This document shows, piece after piece, positions 20,760-30,559 of a DNA stretch of 64,000 nucleotides (position 1 is its first letter; the number at the start of each line of letters is the position of its first letter). The notes under the pieces were generated by a model. It did no database searches. It was not told where the DNA came from and worked only from the letters and a program-made list of their open reading frames with translations. Source of the stretch: Scheffersomyces stipitis CBS 6054 (taxonomy: Eukaryota; Ascomycota; Pichiomycetes; Serinales; Debaryomycetaceae). A program made the translations under genes and the position numbers. The stretch covers positions 620,001 through 684,000 of the forward strand of contig NC_009047.1 of the NCBI RefSeq assembly GCF_000209165.1, in the 5' to 3' direction.

Positions 20760-22502
20760 ATGGTTGAAGAACACCACCACCACCATCATCACCACCATCA
20801 GCACCATGAACATCACGATCAGCCCACCCCCATAGACGCGAATTCCAATCCGGCCAACCGTATTGGGAAGTACCAGGTGATCAAGACATTGGGTGAGGGT
20901 TCTTTTGGGAAAGTGAAGTTAGCACAACACACAACTACGGGCCAGAAAGTAGCGCTCAAGATCATCAACAAGAAGACGTTGGCCAAGTCGGATATGCAGG
21001 GTCGTATTGAACGAGAAATCTCGTATTTGCGTTTGTTGAGACACCCCCACATCATCAAGTTGTACGACGTCATTAAGCTGAAGGACGAGATCATCATGGT
21101 AATCGAGTTTGCAGGCAAAGAATTGTTCGATTACATTGTGCAACGGGGCAAGATGCCTGAAGATGAGGCAAGACGGTTTTTCCAGCAGATCATTGCTGCC
21201 GTAGAATATTGCCACAGACATAAGATTGTCCATCGTGACTTGAAGCCCGAGAATTTGTTACTCGATGATCAACTCAACGTCAAGATTGCCGACTTTGGTC
21301 TTTCCAATATCATGACTGACGGGAACTTCTTGAAGACGTCGTGTGGCTCACCAAACTACGCTGCTCCAGAAGTCATCTCAGGTAAATTGTACGCTGGTCC
21401 GGAAGTGGATGTGTGGTCCTCGGGTGTCATTTTGTATGTTATGCTTTGTGGAAGACTTCCATTTGACGACGACTTTATTCCAGCGTTGTTCAAGAAGATC
21501 TCCAACGGGGTTTACACATTGCCAAACTATTTGAGTGCCGGCGCTAAACACTTGTTGACACGAATGTTAGTGGTGAATCCTTTGAACAGAATCACCATCC
21601 ACGAGATAATGGAAGATGAATGGTTCAAGAAGGATATAGCCGACTACTTGCTACCACCCGACTTGTCCAAGACTATGCACAATAAGATCGACGTCGACGA
21701 AGACGTCATCACAGCCCTTACAATGGCCATGGGTTACGACAGATACGAGATCATCAACGTCATCGAGAAGTGTAACAAGCTGTCTACACCTCTGCAACAG
21801 TCCAACGAGATTCTTGATGCTTATTTGTTGATGAAGGAAAACCATTCATTGGTCAAGGACTTGAAAAAGTCTAAATCTGAGAAGGTCGACTCATTCTTGT
21901 CACAATCTCCACCTCCTTCATTCATCAACAGCTCTACTAGTTCAGCTCCAGGAGTTCAACAGTCGCTTACATACCAGACTTTGGCTACTGTTCCTGATTT
22001 GTCGACGTTACCTAACTCCACCATTGCCATATTGCCCTCATCGTTGCCCTCTATTCATAGAGCATTCATGATGGAACACAATAATCAAGCCGTAATCAAC
22101 CCAGTTTCCTCCAGAAAACTGAAGACAAGATGGCATTTTGGTATCAGATCTAGATCGTATCCCTTGGATGTTATGGGAGAAATCTACAGAGCTCTCAAGA
22201 ATTTGGGTGCCGAGTGGGCTAAACCTACAGAAGAGGAGTTATGGACCATTAAGGTCAGATGGAGATACGACAGTTGCGAAATGGAACAGGCCCCTAACTT
22301 GATGAAGATGCAGATCCAGCTTTTCCAGTTGGAGCCAAACAACTACTTGGTAGATTTCAAGTTTGACGGCTGGGAAACGTCTGGTGAACAGTCTTCATTT
22401 AAACAAGATGCTGATGAAGTAAGTTCATTTTCGGCTTATCCGTTTTTGCATTTGGCCACGAGGTTGATCATGGAGTTGGCAGTGAACAGTCAAAGCGGAT
22501 GA
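20760..22502 (+). CDS. SNF1: AMP-activated protein kinase catalytic subunit Snf1
   Basis: Ser/Thr kinase at the centre of glucose derepression and alternative carbon use, working with a gamma (Snf4) and beta subunits. Kinase domain residues ~37-290: Gly loop GEGSFGKV (45-52), catalytic K67, HRDLKPEN (158-165), DFG (178-180), and activation-loop T193 in LKTSCGSPNYAAPE, equivalent to yeast T210. A UBA-like autoinhibitory segment and the C-terminal domain TRWHFGIRSRSYPLDVMGEI follow. The N-terminus carries a histidine tract (residues 5-18 mostly His), also typical of yeast Snf1. A CTG at 21078-21080 (residue 107) falls where I recall S. cerevisiae having Ser (VIKSKDE), evidence for CUG=Ser. In xylose-using yeasts it would control non-glucose sugar genes (inference). 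Confidence 0.98.
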   Translation: MVEEHHHHHHHHHQHHEHHDQPTPIDANSNPANRIGKYQVIKTLGEGSFGKVKLAQHTTTGQKVALKIINKKTLAKSDMQGRIEREISYLRLLRHPHIIKLYDVIKLKDEIIMVIEFAGKELFDYIVQRGKMPEDEARRFFQQIIAAVEYCHRHKIVHRDLKPENLLLDDQLNVKIADFGLSNIMTDGNFLKTSCGSPNYAAPEVISGKLYAGPEVDVWSSGVILYVMLCGRLPFDDDFIPALFKKISNGVYTLPNYLSAGAKHLLTRMLVVNPLNRITIHEIMEDEWFKKDIADYLLPPDLSKTMHNKIDVDEDVITALTMAMGYDRYEIINVIEKCNKLSTPLQQSNEILDAYLLMKENHSLVKDLKKSKSEKVDSFLSQSPPPSFINSSTSSAPGVQQSLTYQTLATVPDLSTLPNSTIAILPSSLPSIHRAFMMEHNNQAVINPVSSRKLKTRWHFGIRSRSYPLDVMGEIYRALKNLGAEWAKPTEEELWTIKVRWRYDSCEMEQAPNLMKMQIQLFQLEPNNYLVDFKFDGWETSGEQSSFKQDADEVSSFSAYPFLHLATRLIMELAVNSQSG

Positions 22503-23762
22503 TAGAGATATGTAGAGCAATGAGATACGAGACATACAATAGTGTAGAATAGATAAGAACATGAGAGAATACTTAGCTTGAGTCAGTATGAATCACGTGA
22601 TGGTAATCACATGACTATCATCACATGAAAATCATGAAATTGATTCAAGGCAGCTGTTGACATGATTGGCTGAATCTCAGGGGCTAGGTCAGGTGGCAGA
22701 TGCCGCATTGGGCAGGCATTGAAGCTGTAGGGATTTGAGTTGAAGACTGAAATTATGTAGATTTGTGAGTTAGGAGTTTATGGGAGATTGTCAATTATGT
22801 CAATTATGTGGGAATTGAGCAATGGCCATGGGAGTTTCACCTTTTGAGGCTTGAGGAGCTTCTACGTCACCGGAGTGACTCGAATTCAGATGTTGGAAGT
22901 TTTTCCACCAGACTCTGTGTTTACATCTCGACTCCTTCGTGTCCCAAAGGGTGTGAAAATTCGTGTCCTAGTCTTCCTGAATAGGAATAATTGTCTGAAA
23001 AAACAAAACACTCCTGCAGATTTTGTAACTATTAAATCGGTTAATTAGATGCAGTAGGCAGGAGCAGAAAAAATCTATTCGCAGTTAACGTTTAAAAGCC
23101 AAAAGATTAGCACCCATTTTGCTGGAGGAAAATGTGAAGACTTGAAGGTTTTCTTTAGCATTTGAGCCAGAGCGAATCAGAAAAGTATTTGAGCTGAAAA
23201 AGAGTTCAGAATTGTTGTACGAAGTCGTTTTTGGAGTATAGACCTGTTTTTTGCCATAGAACTGTCTTTTTTCCGAACTTCTGTATCCCATTTACCCCCT
23301 AAGATTTCATCTGGTAGTACCATACTAAAGGGACTCTATACTAGACTCAAATAGGGCCAATTCCAGCACAGCCTTATCGTCTGAAATATTACTACCAGGT
23401 TGTCAATAACTAATTCTTGCACCACAATTTCCACCTCATAGAAACAGTTTTTGCACCACTTTTGCACCTTGTTTCTTCCACTCATTACTCCTTATATTAA
23501 TATCCGCTTTCACTGGAAAAGCAAGCTACCCTACACTGCCATATAGCACGCTACTATAGCCCTTGTAGCTCTACCTTCGCACCGTAGAGCCAGATTCTCA
23601 CTTCAACGTTCTGTCCGGCTTCTTGTATTCGGACCCTTCCCAAATAGTCAGCGCCTCATACTTCGTGCACATTCATATTTGCGATTTCACCAGATTTCGC
23701 ATTTCATCTGACTACTAAAATCTTGAATTTTCTTCAAATAAGTGCTTTCTTTCTCCACCAGC
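22503..23762. other. SNF1 - HST3 intergenic region
   Basis: 1.26 kb without a supported gene; short open frames at 22851-23048 (+) and 23085-23291 (-) begin at non-ATG or unremarkable starts and show no family features. It contains three TCACRTGA sites at exact 14-base spacing (22593, 22607, 22621). The 300 bases before HST3 are pyrimidine-rich. Confidence 0.4.
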
Positions 23763-25130
23763 ATGTTGACAATTGACCTTCTTGAGCGGAAGACGTCGGC
23801 AGACGTCCCCGCCGAAGACATGATCAGTCTCAACGAGATCTTCAAGCACATCTTCAAGGCCAAACGAACCACTGTAGTAACAGGAGCAGGCATCTCCTGT
23901 AATGCTGGAATCCCTGATTTCCGCTCATCTGACGGCTTGTACAATATGGTCAGAACCAAGTTCCCCAAGACTGTGGTGAAGGGCCAAGACCTCTTTGACA
24001 TCTCGCTCTTCCGCAACGAAATGTCGTTGGCGGTGTTCTGCACTTTTATGGAAGGCTTGTACAAATCTACCCTCGTAGCAAAACCCACAGAAACGCACAG
24101 ATTCATCAAGATCCTCAAGGACAAAAACAAACTTCTCAGATGCTACACCCAAAATATCGACTCGCTCGAGTCGACCATCAACCTCAACATGGGCATCAAC
24201 TTGAGTGAGTTTGACACCTGTCACAAGAATTTTGTCCAGAACTGGAAAAACTTGGATGTAGTACAACTCCATGGAAACTTGCATAAATTGTCTTGTACCA
24301 ACTGTTTCACCAATTTTGACTGGAACGAAAAATACCAGAGCCAGTTGGCTGAGGGACTCAATCCACAATGTTCCAAGTGCTATGAAAAGTACGAGGAACG
24401 ACTCTATTCCGGCAAAAGACTAACTGGAAACATCGGGCTTCTTCGTCCAGACATCGTGTTGTATGGAGAACACCATCCCCAGTCCGAAATACTTGCTCAG
24501 GGGCTAAATGTAGACATCAGGGCAAAGCCAGATATGTTGATCGTCATGGGAACCTCGCTCAAAGTGGACGGGGTCAAGAAGTTGGTACGATCACTCTCTG
24601 CATCTGTTCACGCCAAAGGCGGAAAAGTCATTTTCATCAACAAGACACCATTAGCTAAGCAATGGGATTCGGTTTTTGACTACGAGATTCTCAGCGACTG
24701 CGACTCGTTTGTGAGGCTCTTGAAGAATGAAGTGCCAGACTTGTTCTTGACTCAAGAACAGTTGGACTCCAAGAAGTTGAAGAATAACAAGAAAACAACG
24801 AAGAAAGTCAAGGTAGAAGTAGAAGTGAAGGAAGAGGTAGATGTAATGACTCCGCCACCTACTCCTACCAAAAAGAAGAGACCCGTGCTCAAAAGAAAGA
24901 ATATCAACCAACAAAAGGCAAAGCCTATCAAGTGCGAACTTCCATCTCCTTTATCAAGCTTCACCGAGCCAGTAGAAGTCAACAAGCAAGTGGTGGTCAA
25001 ACAGGAAGCAACACAGGAATCTGAGTTACAAGCGTTGAGACTCTACTCGTCCTCGAAGTTGAACCAATCAATCAAAAGAAGGATCAAGGCCGAGCCGGAA
25101 GAAACTCTCTACAAAAGAATAAAAGTATAG
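23763..25130 (+). CDS. HST3: NAD-dependent histone deacetylase, Hst3/Hst4-type sirtuin
   Basis: Class I sirtuin; the Hst3/Hst4 subgroup removes acetyl from histone H3 K56 after S phase and guards genome stability. Numbered from ATG 23763 (455 residues; the frame runs back to a GTG at 23742): NAD motif GAGIS 41-45 within TGAGISCNAGIPDFRSSDGL, TQNID 129-133, catalytic H170 (QLHGNLH), zinc cysteines C178, C181, C203, C206, and the Hst3-typical VLYGEHHP and VMGTSLKVDGVKKLVR. The C-terminal ~120 residues are Lys/Glu/Pro-rich, with basic clusters (KKKRPVLKRKN, KRRIKAE) that look like nuclear-localisation signals. Hst3 against Hst4 is decided by overall resemblance only. Confidence 0.9.
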   Translation: MLTIDLLERKTSADVPAEDMISLNEIFKHIFKAKRTTVVTGAGISCNAGIPDFRSSDGLYNMVRTKFPKTVVKGQDLFDISLFRNEMSLAVFCTFMEGLYKSTLVAKPTETHRFIKILKDKNKLLRCYTQNIDSLESTINLNMGINLSEFDTCHKNFVQNWKNLDVVQLHGNLHKLSCTNCFTNFDWNEKYQSQLAEGLNPQCSKCYEKYEERLYSGKRLTGNIGLLRPDIVLYGEHHPQSEILAQGLNVDIRAKPDMLIVMGTSLKVDGVKKLVRSLSASVHAKGGKVIFINKTPLAKQWDSVFDYEILSDCDSFVRLLKNEVPDLFLTQEQLDSKKLKNNKKTTKKVKVEVEVKEEVDVMTPPPTPTKKKRPVLKRKNINQQKAKPIKCELPSPLSSFTEPVEVNKQVVVKQEATQESELQALRLYSSSKLNQSIKRRIKAEPEETLYKRIKV

Positions 25131-26285
25131 AGAGTATGTCGTTACGAAAGTGCTATGTATTATAGGTTATTTAGTTCTCCGGCCTCGTCCGATTGTATTT
25201 AATAGCATAGATTGATTTTGAGAGATGTAAAGATAAGATGTGAGTCTTCTAGACGAAATTAGAGTGGTTATGGGAATCAGAGCATAAGTTAAATTTAGAA
25301 GAATCAGCAATGAGTTCAGCAATGAGATGCTTAATCAAACTAATTGACAACTACATCTACAATTACGCTTGCAGAATATACATGCCCAACATCTGATGTC
25401 GTCCAGATACTCATGTTCTGCTACACCCAACAGCAGCTGTTCAACATTCTGCCAAGTGTCACAATAGGAGATCTTTTGGTAAAAAATAGTTAAGCGGATT
25501 AAGTCCATGGAAGAAGTGATTGATTCTTCGCTCAAATTCTCCATGACTCTCACTGAACTAGAAGCGAGTCTGAATCATAAGCTCCAGTATCTATGAATAT
25601 ATTGAAGCAGCAAGCTTTTCACCATTTTTTGTTGATTTCCAAGAAGCAAATTCTCTCAGACTGTTCCCAACTTTCGTACCCCAGAGATGACACAAACTCG
25701 GCACTTACTATTTTGAGACAGACCATTTTTCTATTTTGCTATTTATTACTCCATATTTTTGAATGGAATGCTACTTTTATTCATCATTTCTTCTTTTACC
25801 CATAGTCTTAGATTGTGAGGATAGATTGTAAGGTTGGGATTTTAAGGCTCGAAACGTAAAGATTTCGTCATTGAAGCCAGATAATCAGATCCATCCAGAT
25901 CAAATATCTTCTCTGGAGGTCCGTTTGGATAGTGAAGGTCATCGTATCAACCTCTAGCAATCATTCTGGCAATTGAGGAATTGTGGTAGTACCAGGATTA
26001 GTTCATAGAGTTCAGACAGTACTTATAATAAAGCAAGCAAATATCACAAACTGAACTACAACATTTGGTGTAGTTCCATATTCATCTAGATTCTGAAGAT
26101 CTTCCAAAGTACTCCAGATCAATTACTATAATCAGAAGATATACACAGACCTCCACATCCATCGTATCATCATCATCATATTTATTAGATATTAACGTCA
26201 ATTCATCAATAATATTACAATACACCCATAGATCATCTCCAAATCTTATACAACCACATCATCTACTTCAATCAACTTAATTAAA
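25131..26285. other. HST3 - PEX29 intergenic region
   Basis: 1.15 kb with two marginal open frames: minus strand 25335-25544 (69 codons from ATG) and plus strand 25593-25805 (70 codons from ATG). Neither has a recognisable family. The last 200 bases before PEX29 are a C/A/T-rich leader with many ATC repeats. Confidence 0.35.
25335..25544 (-). CDS. Possible small ORF of unknown function
   Basis: 69-codon frame from ATG 25544 (MENLSEESITSSMDLIRLTI onward). The first ~45 residues look like an amphipathic helical protein; the last ~18 are Cys-rich (six cysteines) and may be read-through into non-coding or intronic sequence. No family recognised. It could be chance, or a first exon. Confidence 0.18.
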   Translation of the reverse strand: MENLSEESITSSMDLIRLTIFYQKISYCDTWQNVEQLLLGVAEHEYLDDIRCWACIFCKRNCRCSCQLV

Positions 26286-27974
26286 ATGGACCTGGTATCG
26301 TCATTCTTTGAAAACATCCTCGTCGTAGATCCAGATACAGCCGGTAAAGCGAAATCGCAGCCAGAACCAAACAGGCGCAATTCTGGGCTCAACACAATGG
26401 ACTTCTCGTCGTTGTGGAATTACGGAAAGGAATCTGTAGCGACTGCAGCAGCCGTAGCCAATTCCGTCTCAGCTTCCAGCAACCCAGCTTCTCTCACAAA
26501 GAAGCCCAGTTCGTCTTTCTTGAACAACTCGTATATGGCTGATAAGTTAATGGAGAAAATCATAGAGATGATCATACCGATGGATGTGTCGGATGCTCGT
26601 ACTGGCCAGATGCTTGATAGAATCGAAATGCAGAAACTGCGTCCTCCGTTACTGATGGCGATCATGTCCAACAACTCAACTGAATTGAATAAACGTATGA
26701 CGAATAGTTTTGTCATGACGGACAACATCATCCGTTTCTTCAGCTGGACCCATCCCTTTTACACTGTAGGAGTCTTGCTCATTGCAACACATCTAATTCT
26801 CAAGCCGTACCTCATGACAGTTCTTCCATTGGTGCTACTTCTCGTGAGAGTGCTTATTCCGCACTATCTCATTATGTATCCACCAGATTCGTCGTATTTG
26901 TCAGAGTACATAGAACGCAATCCAGAGCCAGCATCTTACCAATTGCACAAATGTAAGGTCCCTGGCCCAATTCCCCAGTTTTCAAGGGAGTTTGTGCTTA
27001 ACTTGACAGATTTACAAAACCTGCAAACGATCTATATCTCTGTCTATGACTTTGTCATGTGGCTAACAAAAGATTATTTGTACTTTAAAGACGAGAACAT
27101 CTCGTCGGTGGTGTTTTTGACTGTTTTGGTGTTTGTAGTGACGAATTTGTTTGTTATGCCTGGACTATTGTCATATTTGGCTAGCCACTTTTACGTAGTT
27201 CAAGGCATGACAATTGTATTTGTCTGGGGATTTGTCATCGCTTTCCATCCATTTTGTCGTAGTCGCATTTTGGAATGGCTCTACAGCGAAGACACCAGAC
27301 TTACGTTCTTGGAGATGTCTAATAATGTTGAATCTAAATTCGTTGATTACTTGGAATCAGCTCAAGAACCTCCCAAACTCAATGACGAGGGGTATGTTAT
27401 TAATTTGGACTCGAAGGATATAAAACTAGTAGAGATCTTTGAGCTCCAAAGGTTGGACAACAAGACGAAGATGTGGGATTTGGTAGGTTTTACAAACAAC
27501 ATCTACACAGTCAACACGGCTACGAGAAAATTCAACAGAGGACTCTATAATTTCCTTGCAGAGGCTGACAAGCACGAGAACCACGAACACGAACAAGCCG
27601 CATCAGATAGAAATAGTGATGATAACGATTCCGTGGGGTTGATTCCCGTCATATCTCCGGAGCAGAAAGGGTACATAAAATTGAACAAGAAATCATCGAT
27701 CAACGATGTGATGCCACCAGTGAACTGGAAGTTTGCTGATAGTAAATGGGAACTAGACCTCGAAGTAGGCGAATGGGTGAGACAAAATTATATTGAGGAT
27801 CTCGTGATGATTGACGACGACGAAAAATGGGTTTACGATTACGATTACCAAGACGGCCATGTCTTGGACCAGGATAACGAAAAGAACGACGTTCCAAGAA
27901 ATGTTTATAGAAGAAGGCGTTGGATCAGACATGTTATTCGAGAGAGTACTCTTGAAGATGATGATCAACAATAA
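26286..27974 (+). CDS. PEX29: Peroxisomal/ER membrane protein Pex29 (Pex24/Pex28/Pex29 family)
   Basis: Dysferlin-domain membrane protein that works with Pex30 at ER subdomains to regulate peroxisome number and pre-peroxisome budding. 562 residues: polar N-terminus, conserved MADKLMEKIIEMIIPMDVSD, then RFFSWTHPFYTVGVLLIATH and paired hydrophobic segments (~150-195, ~275-325), the signature REFVLNLTDLQNLQTIYISV, and from ~365 a dysferlin-type beta domain ending in KWVYDYDYQDG and RNVYRRRRWIRHVIRE. Length and motifs match Pex29 (554 residues in S. cerevisiae). Its convergent neighbour is SNM1, as in S. cerevisiae, which favours PEX29 over PEX28. A CTG at 26652-26654 aligns with Ser in the yeast protein as I remember it. 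Confidence 0.88.
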   Translation: MDLVSSFFENILVVDPDTAGKAKSQPEPNRRNSGLNTMDFSSLWNYGKESVATAAAVANSVSASSNPASLTKKPSSSFLNNSYMADKLMEKIIEMIIPMDVSDARTGQMLDRIEMQKLRPPLLMAIMSNNSTELNKRMTNSFVMTDNIIRFFSWTHPFYTVGVLLIATHLILKPYLMTVLPLVLLLVRVLIPHYLIMYPPDSSYLSEYIERNPEPASYQLHKCKVPGPIPQFSREFVLNLTDLQNLQTIYISVYDFVMWLTKDYLYFKDENISSVVFLTVLVFVVTNLFVMPGLLSYLASHFYVVQGMTIVFVWGFVIAFHPFCRSRILEWLYSEDTRLTFLEMSNNVESKFVDYLESAQEPPKLNDEGYVINLDSKDIKLVEIFELQRLDNKTKMWDLVGFTNNIYTVNTATRKFNRGLYNFLAEADKHENHEHEQAASDRNSDDNDSVGLIPVISPEQKGYIKLNKKSSINDVMPPVNWKFADSKWELDLEVGEWVRQNYIEDLVMIDDDEKWVYDYDYQDGHVLDQDNEKNDVPRNVYRRRRWIRHVIRESTLEDDDQQ

Positions 27975-28221
27975 TTTACAAAAATGTATGTGAAGTTATA
28001 ACTTGATTAGTAAAATGCTGTAGAACTGCTTTACCTTCATAGTGTACATTATTATAAGATATTTAGTAGTATACTTCTATTATGAAATTCCTACTAGTAT
28101 CCTTGTTATAGAAGATTTTATTGAATGAAGTATTTCATGGAGGCAACATATTGTAATTAAAATATGCTTCTTAGTTTATGCTTTATTGAACTTGCTTCTT
28201 CATGAATCATGAGACGGTACT

Positions 28222-28953
28222 CTATCCTTGCATGAATTCCATGAGGTTCAAGGAATTGGTCTTGGACTCCTGTTCTTTCTGTTGCTTCTTCTGTTGAAGC
28301 ATGGAAGACAAACTATTCTGTTTTCTTTTCTTTGATCTTTCTTTTGACTTACTATTCGATTTTGTGATGTTGTCACTGTTTCTTTTACTATTGTTATTAT
28401 TACTCTTGACTTTGATATCCTTGGATACTTCGTTTGTGTTCGTAAGTGGGCTCCACTCAGCTCTGAAGGGTTCAGGTGTATTGCTATTGGAGACAGAATT
28501 TGAATTTCCAATCATAATTTCATTGGAAGATTCCTTCGCTTCGAGTCGGGATAGTCTCTTTTCGTTTCGTTGTATCAAAGAATCGTCGTATTCAAGATTT
28601 CTACATTGAAGACAACGATACCTCAACTTTCGTATAGGTTTCAGCTTAAAATCTTCACTAGAATTTGCTCTTATCACCGATTCTTTGGACTTTTTCAGTT
28701 TGGTTTTCTTTCTAAATACGATTCGCAAACTAAGAGTAAGCCCTGGAATCAATATAACGCCGCAATTACGACAAAACTTGTGAGTTACTGTTGGGTTGGG
28801 AGGTAGATTAATGGATTTTTCAACTAAGAAGTCCAGGAAATTGAGCGAATATTGCTTGTTGAGCGGATTTAAGGGAAGGCAATGCGCCACATCGTAAAGA
28901 TGTAATGCTGTGAGCTGGTTCTGGTTCAACAGAGTCTGTTTTACAGATGACAT
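28222..28953 (-). CDS. SNM1: RNase MRP protein subunit Snm1
   Basis: Subunit of RNase MRP, which processes pre-rRNA at site A3 and degrades some mRNAs. 243 residues with a zinc-ribbon of the Rpr2/Rpp21/Snm1 family: C61-x2-C64 in FCRNCGVILIPGLTLSLRI and C114-x2-C117 in RYRCLQCRN. The C-terminus carries ERSKKRKQNSLSSML, then a Lys/Gln stretch and SLNLMEFM, closely matching the Snm1 tail. The middle is Asn/Ser/Lys-rich and disordered. The pair PEX29/SNM1 is convergent with 247 bases between stops; SNF1 lies two genes away, the same trio that is adjacent in S. cerevisiae. Confidence 0.88.
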   Translation of the reverse strand: MSSVKQTLLNQNQLTALHLYDVAHCLPLNPLNKQYSLNFLDFLVEKSINLPPNPTVTHKFCRNCGVILIPGLTLSLRIVFRKKTKLKKSKESVIRANSSEDFKLKPIRKLRYRCLQCRNLEYDDSLIQRNEKRLSRLEAKESSNEIMIGNSNSVSNSNTPEPFRAEWSPLTNTNEVSKDIKVKSNNNNSKRNSDNITKSNSKSKERSKKRKQNSLSSMLQQKKQQKEQESKTNSLNLMEFMQG

Positions 28954-30559
28954 TGCTGAAAGAAAGAGAATTTATGGATTCAGAGTTGTAGACCGTAGAT
29001 AGATTTAGATATCGAGCTGAGCTGCACGTGACTGGCTGCAACTTCAACGTTGAAACGGCACCAACTGGAAAGTTAGACTGAGCACGGCAGGTCAGATGAC
29101 AACATCAGACAACGGAAGCAGAGTCTGTTAGTCGTATCTGCTCCGATTGACAGGGACTGACGATTTTACAACTCCCAATAAAAAAGACGGGATTGTCTAG
29201 CGTAAGTACGGCAATTCGGTACAGGCTGTGGTGTGGTTTGAGGCTCGAACGCAATGGCATAAAAGACAGACACAATAGAGTACTACGGGTAGAGCTAACA
29301 ACCAGTTGAGGAGAGAGTTTCGTTTGAAAATTCAATAATCTTCATTTTTGCCGTGGGTAGAATGGCCATCACAACCATTCAATAAAAGTGTAACCAGCCA
29401 GGTTGTCCCACCGGCAGAACTAGAACTGTAGCCTGTGGCAGTGCAGAGAAAGTCCACGTACGTAATAGCCACTCCCAGTAAGGAGTATCTTACGATTTCC
29501 GATAAGCCAGATGAAAATGTGTGTCCGACGTTGAAGCCGATTCTGGAGATGTTAAGGTGAGCTCAGGGCCAATCGATTCTGCAGACGGACCGAATATGTC
29601 TGTGGTGGAAGTTTCGATTCTCAGACGAAGAGTGCAAAACGAAATTAGGAGAATAGGGCTAAATTCCCGACTCAGCCAGCCGTAGATATGTTTGTAGTCG
29701 ATTTATATTGCAGATATAGAGCAGATACAGACCGTAGGAGCTGGTATTTCTCATCGCTATTTTCTACTTTTATCACTTAAATGGACTTGAAATTTAGTAG
29801 TACAAATTTTTCATTTCTACAGCTTCAGAGTTAGGCTAACAATTTCGTGGAATCGAAATCTCCCAGAAAAGTATAATTATACAGTTACACCACATCTACC
29901 AATCCCTGCCAGCCCCTCTCGGCTACCCCAGCCAGACCCCTCATCTTCGGCCAATGAAACCGGTTCCATACTTTCTTACTTCTGGTCTTGTACAGATAGA
30001 TGCAAAAACCGCAACGCCAAATTTTGCAATTCTCTCCGGAATTCGGACAACCCGCACTCCGCCAATGGGAACTCTACAAAACCTGCTGACCAACTTTCAA
30101 ATCCTGTTTCCAGTACCGATAAGCGGATCACGGCTACAGTTTCAAGTGCAGGCCAATAGCTATTGGCTTGTAGTAACCGTGTCAGAGGATTGGAAGATAG
30201 TAGCTACGAAACGGAAGAATATAAACGCAACCCTTTCATCTTTTAGGCGTTGAACGTTATCCTCCCACTTTCGCTCAAAACTTTCAACAGTTGACACTGA
30301 CCAGAAGACGATATCTCCGAAGACATCTACTACTAGCAGAGAACAGGCACGAAAATTACATTCAGTATACCATATAGCAAGAATACTTGATCAGTTGAAC
30401 ATTCACAGTTTCACTAAAATCGCAGAAATCCAAACTTTCAAACTAATCTGATACTTCATTGAAATCTGAAGATACTATCAGTAATCCATACCAGCACAAC
30501 AGAACTATTCTACGTGTTCTACCACTACTCCTACCTGTGCTTCACTCCACACAATTCCA
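28954..30559. promoter_or_regulatory. Divergent 1.6 kb region between SNM1 and the zinc-cluster gene
   Basis: No gene supported; frames at 29105-29335 (-) and 29954-30253 (+) look like chance. Sites seen: CACGTG at 29025-29030 near SNM1; CCG-GAATT-CGG at 30036-30046; and the perfect 16-base palindrome GCCAATAGCTATTGGC at 30152-30167, two facing CCAAT boxes. Most of the length is probably control region for the zinc-cluster factor. Confidence 0.4.
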
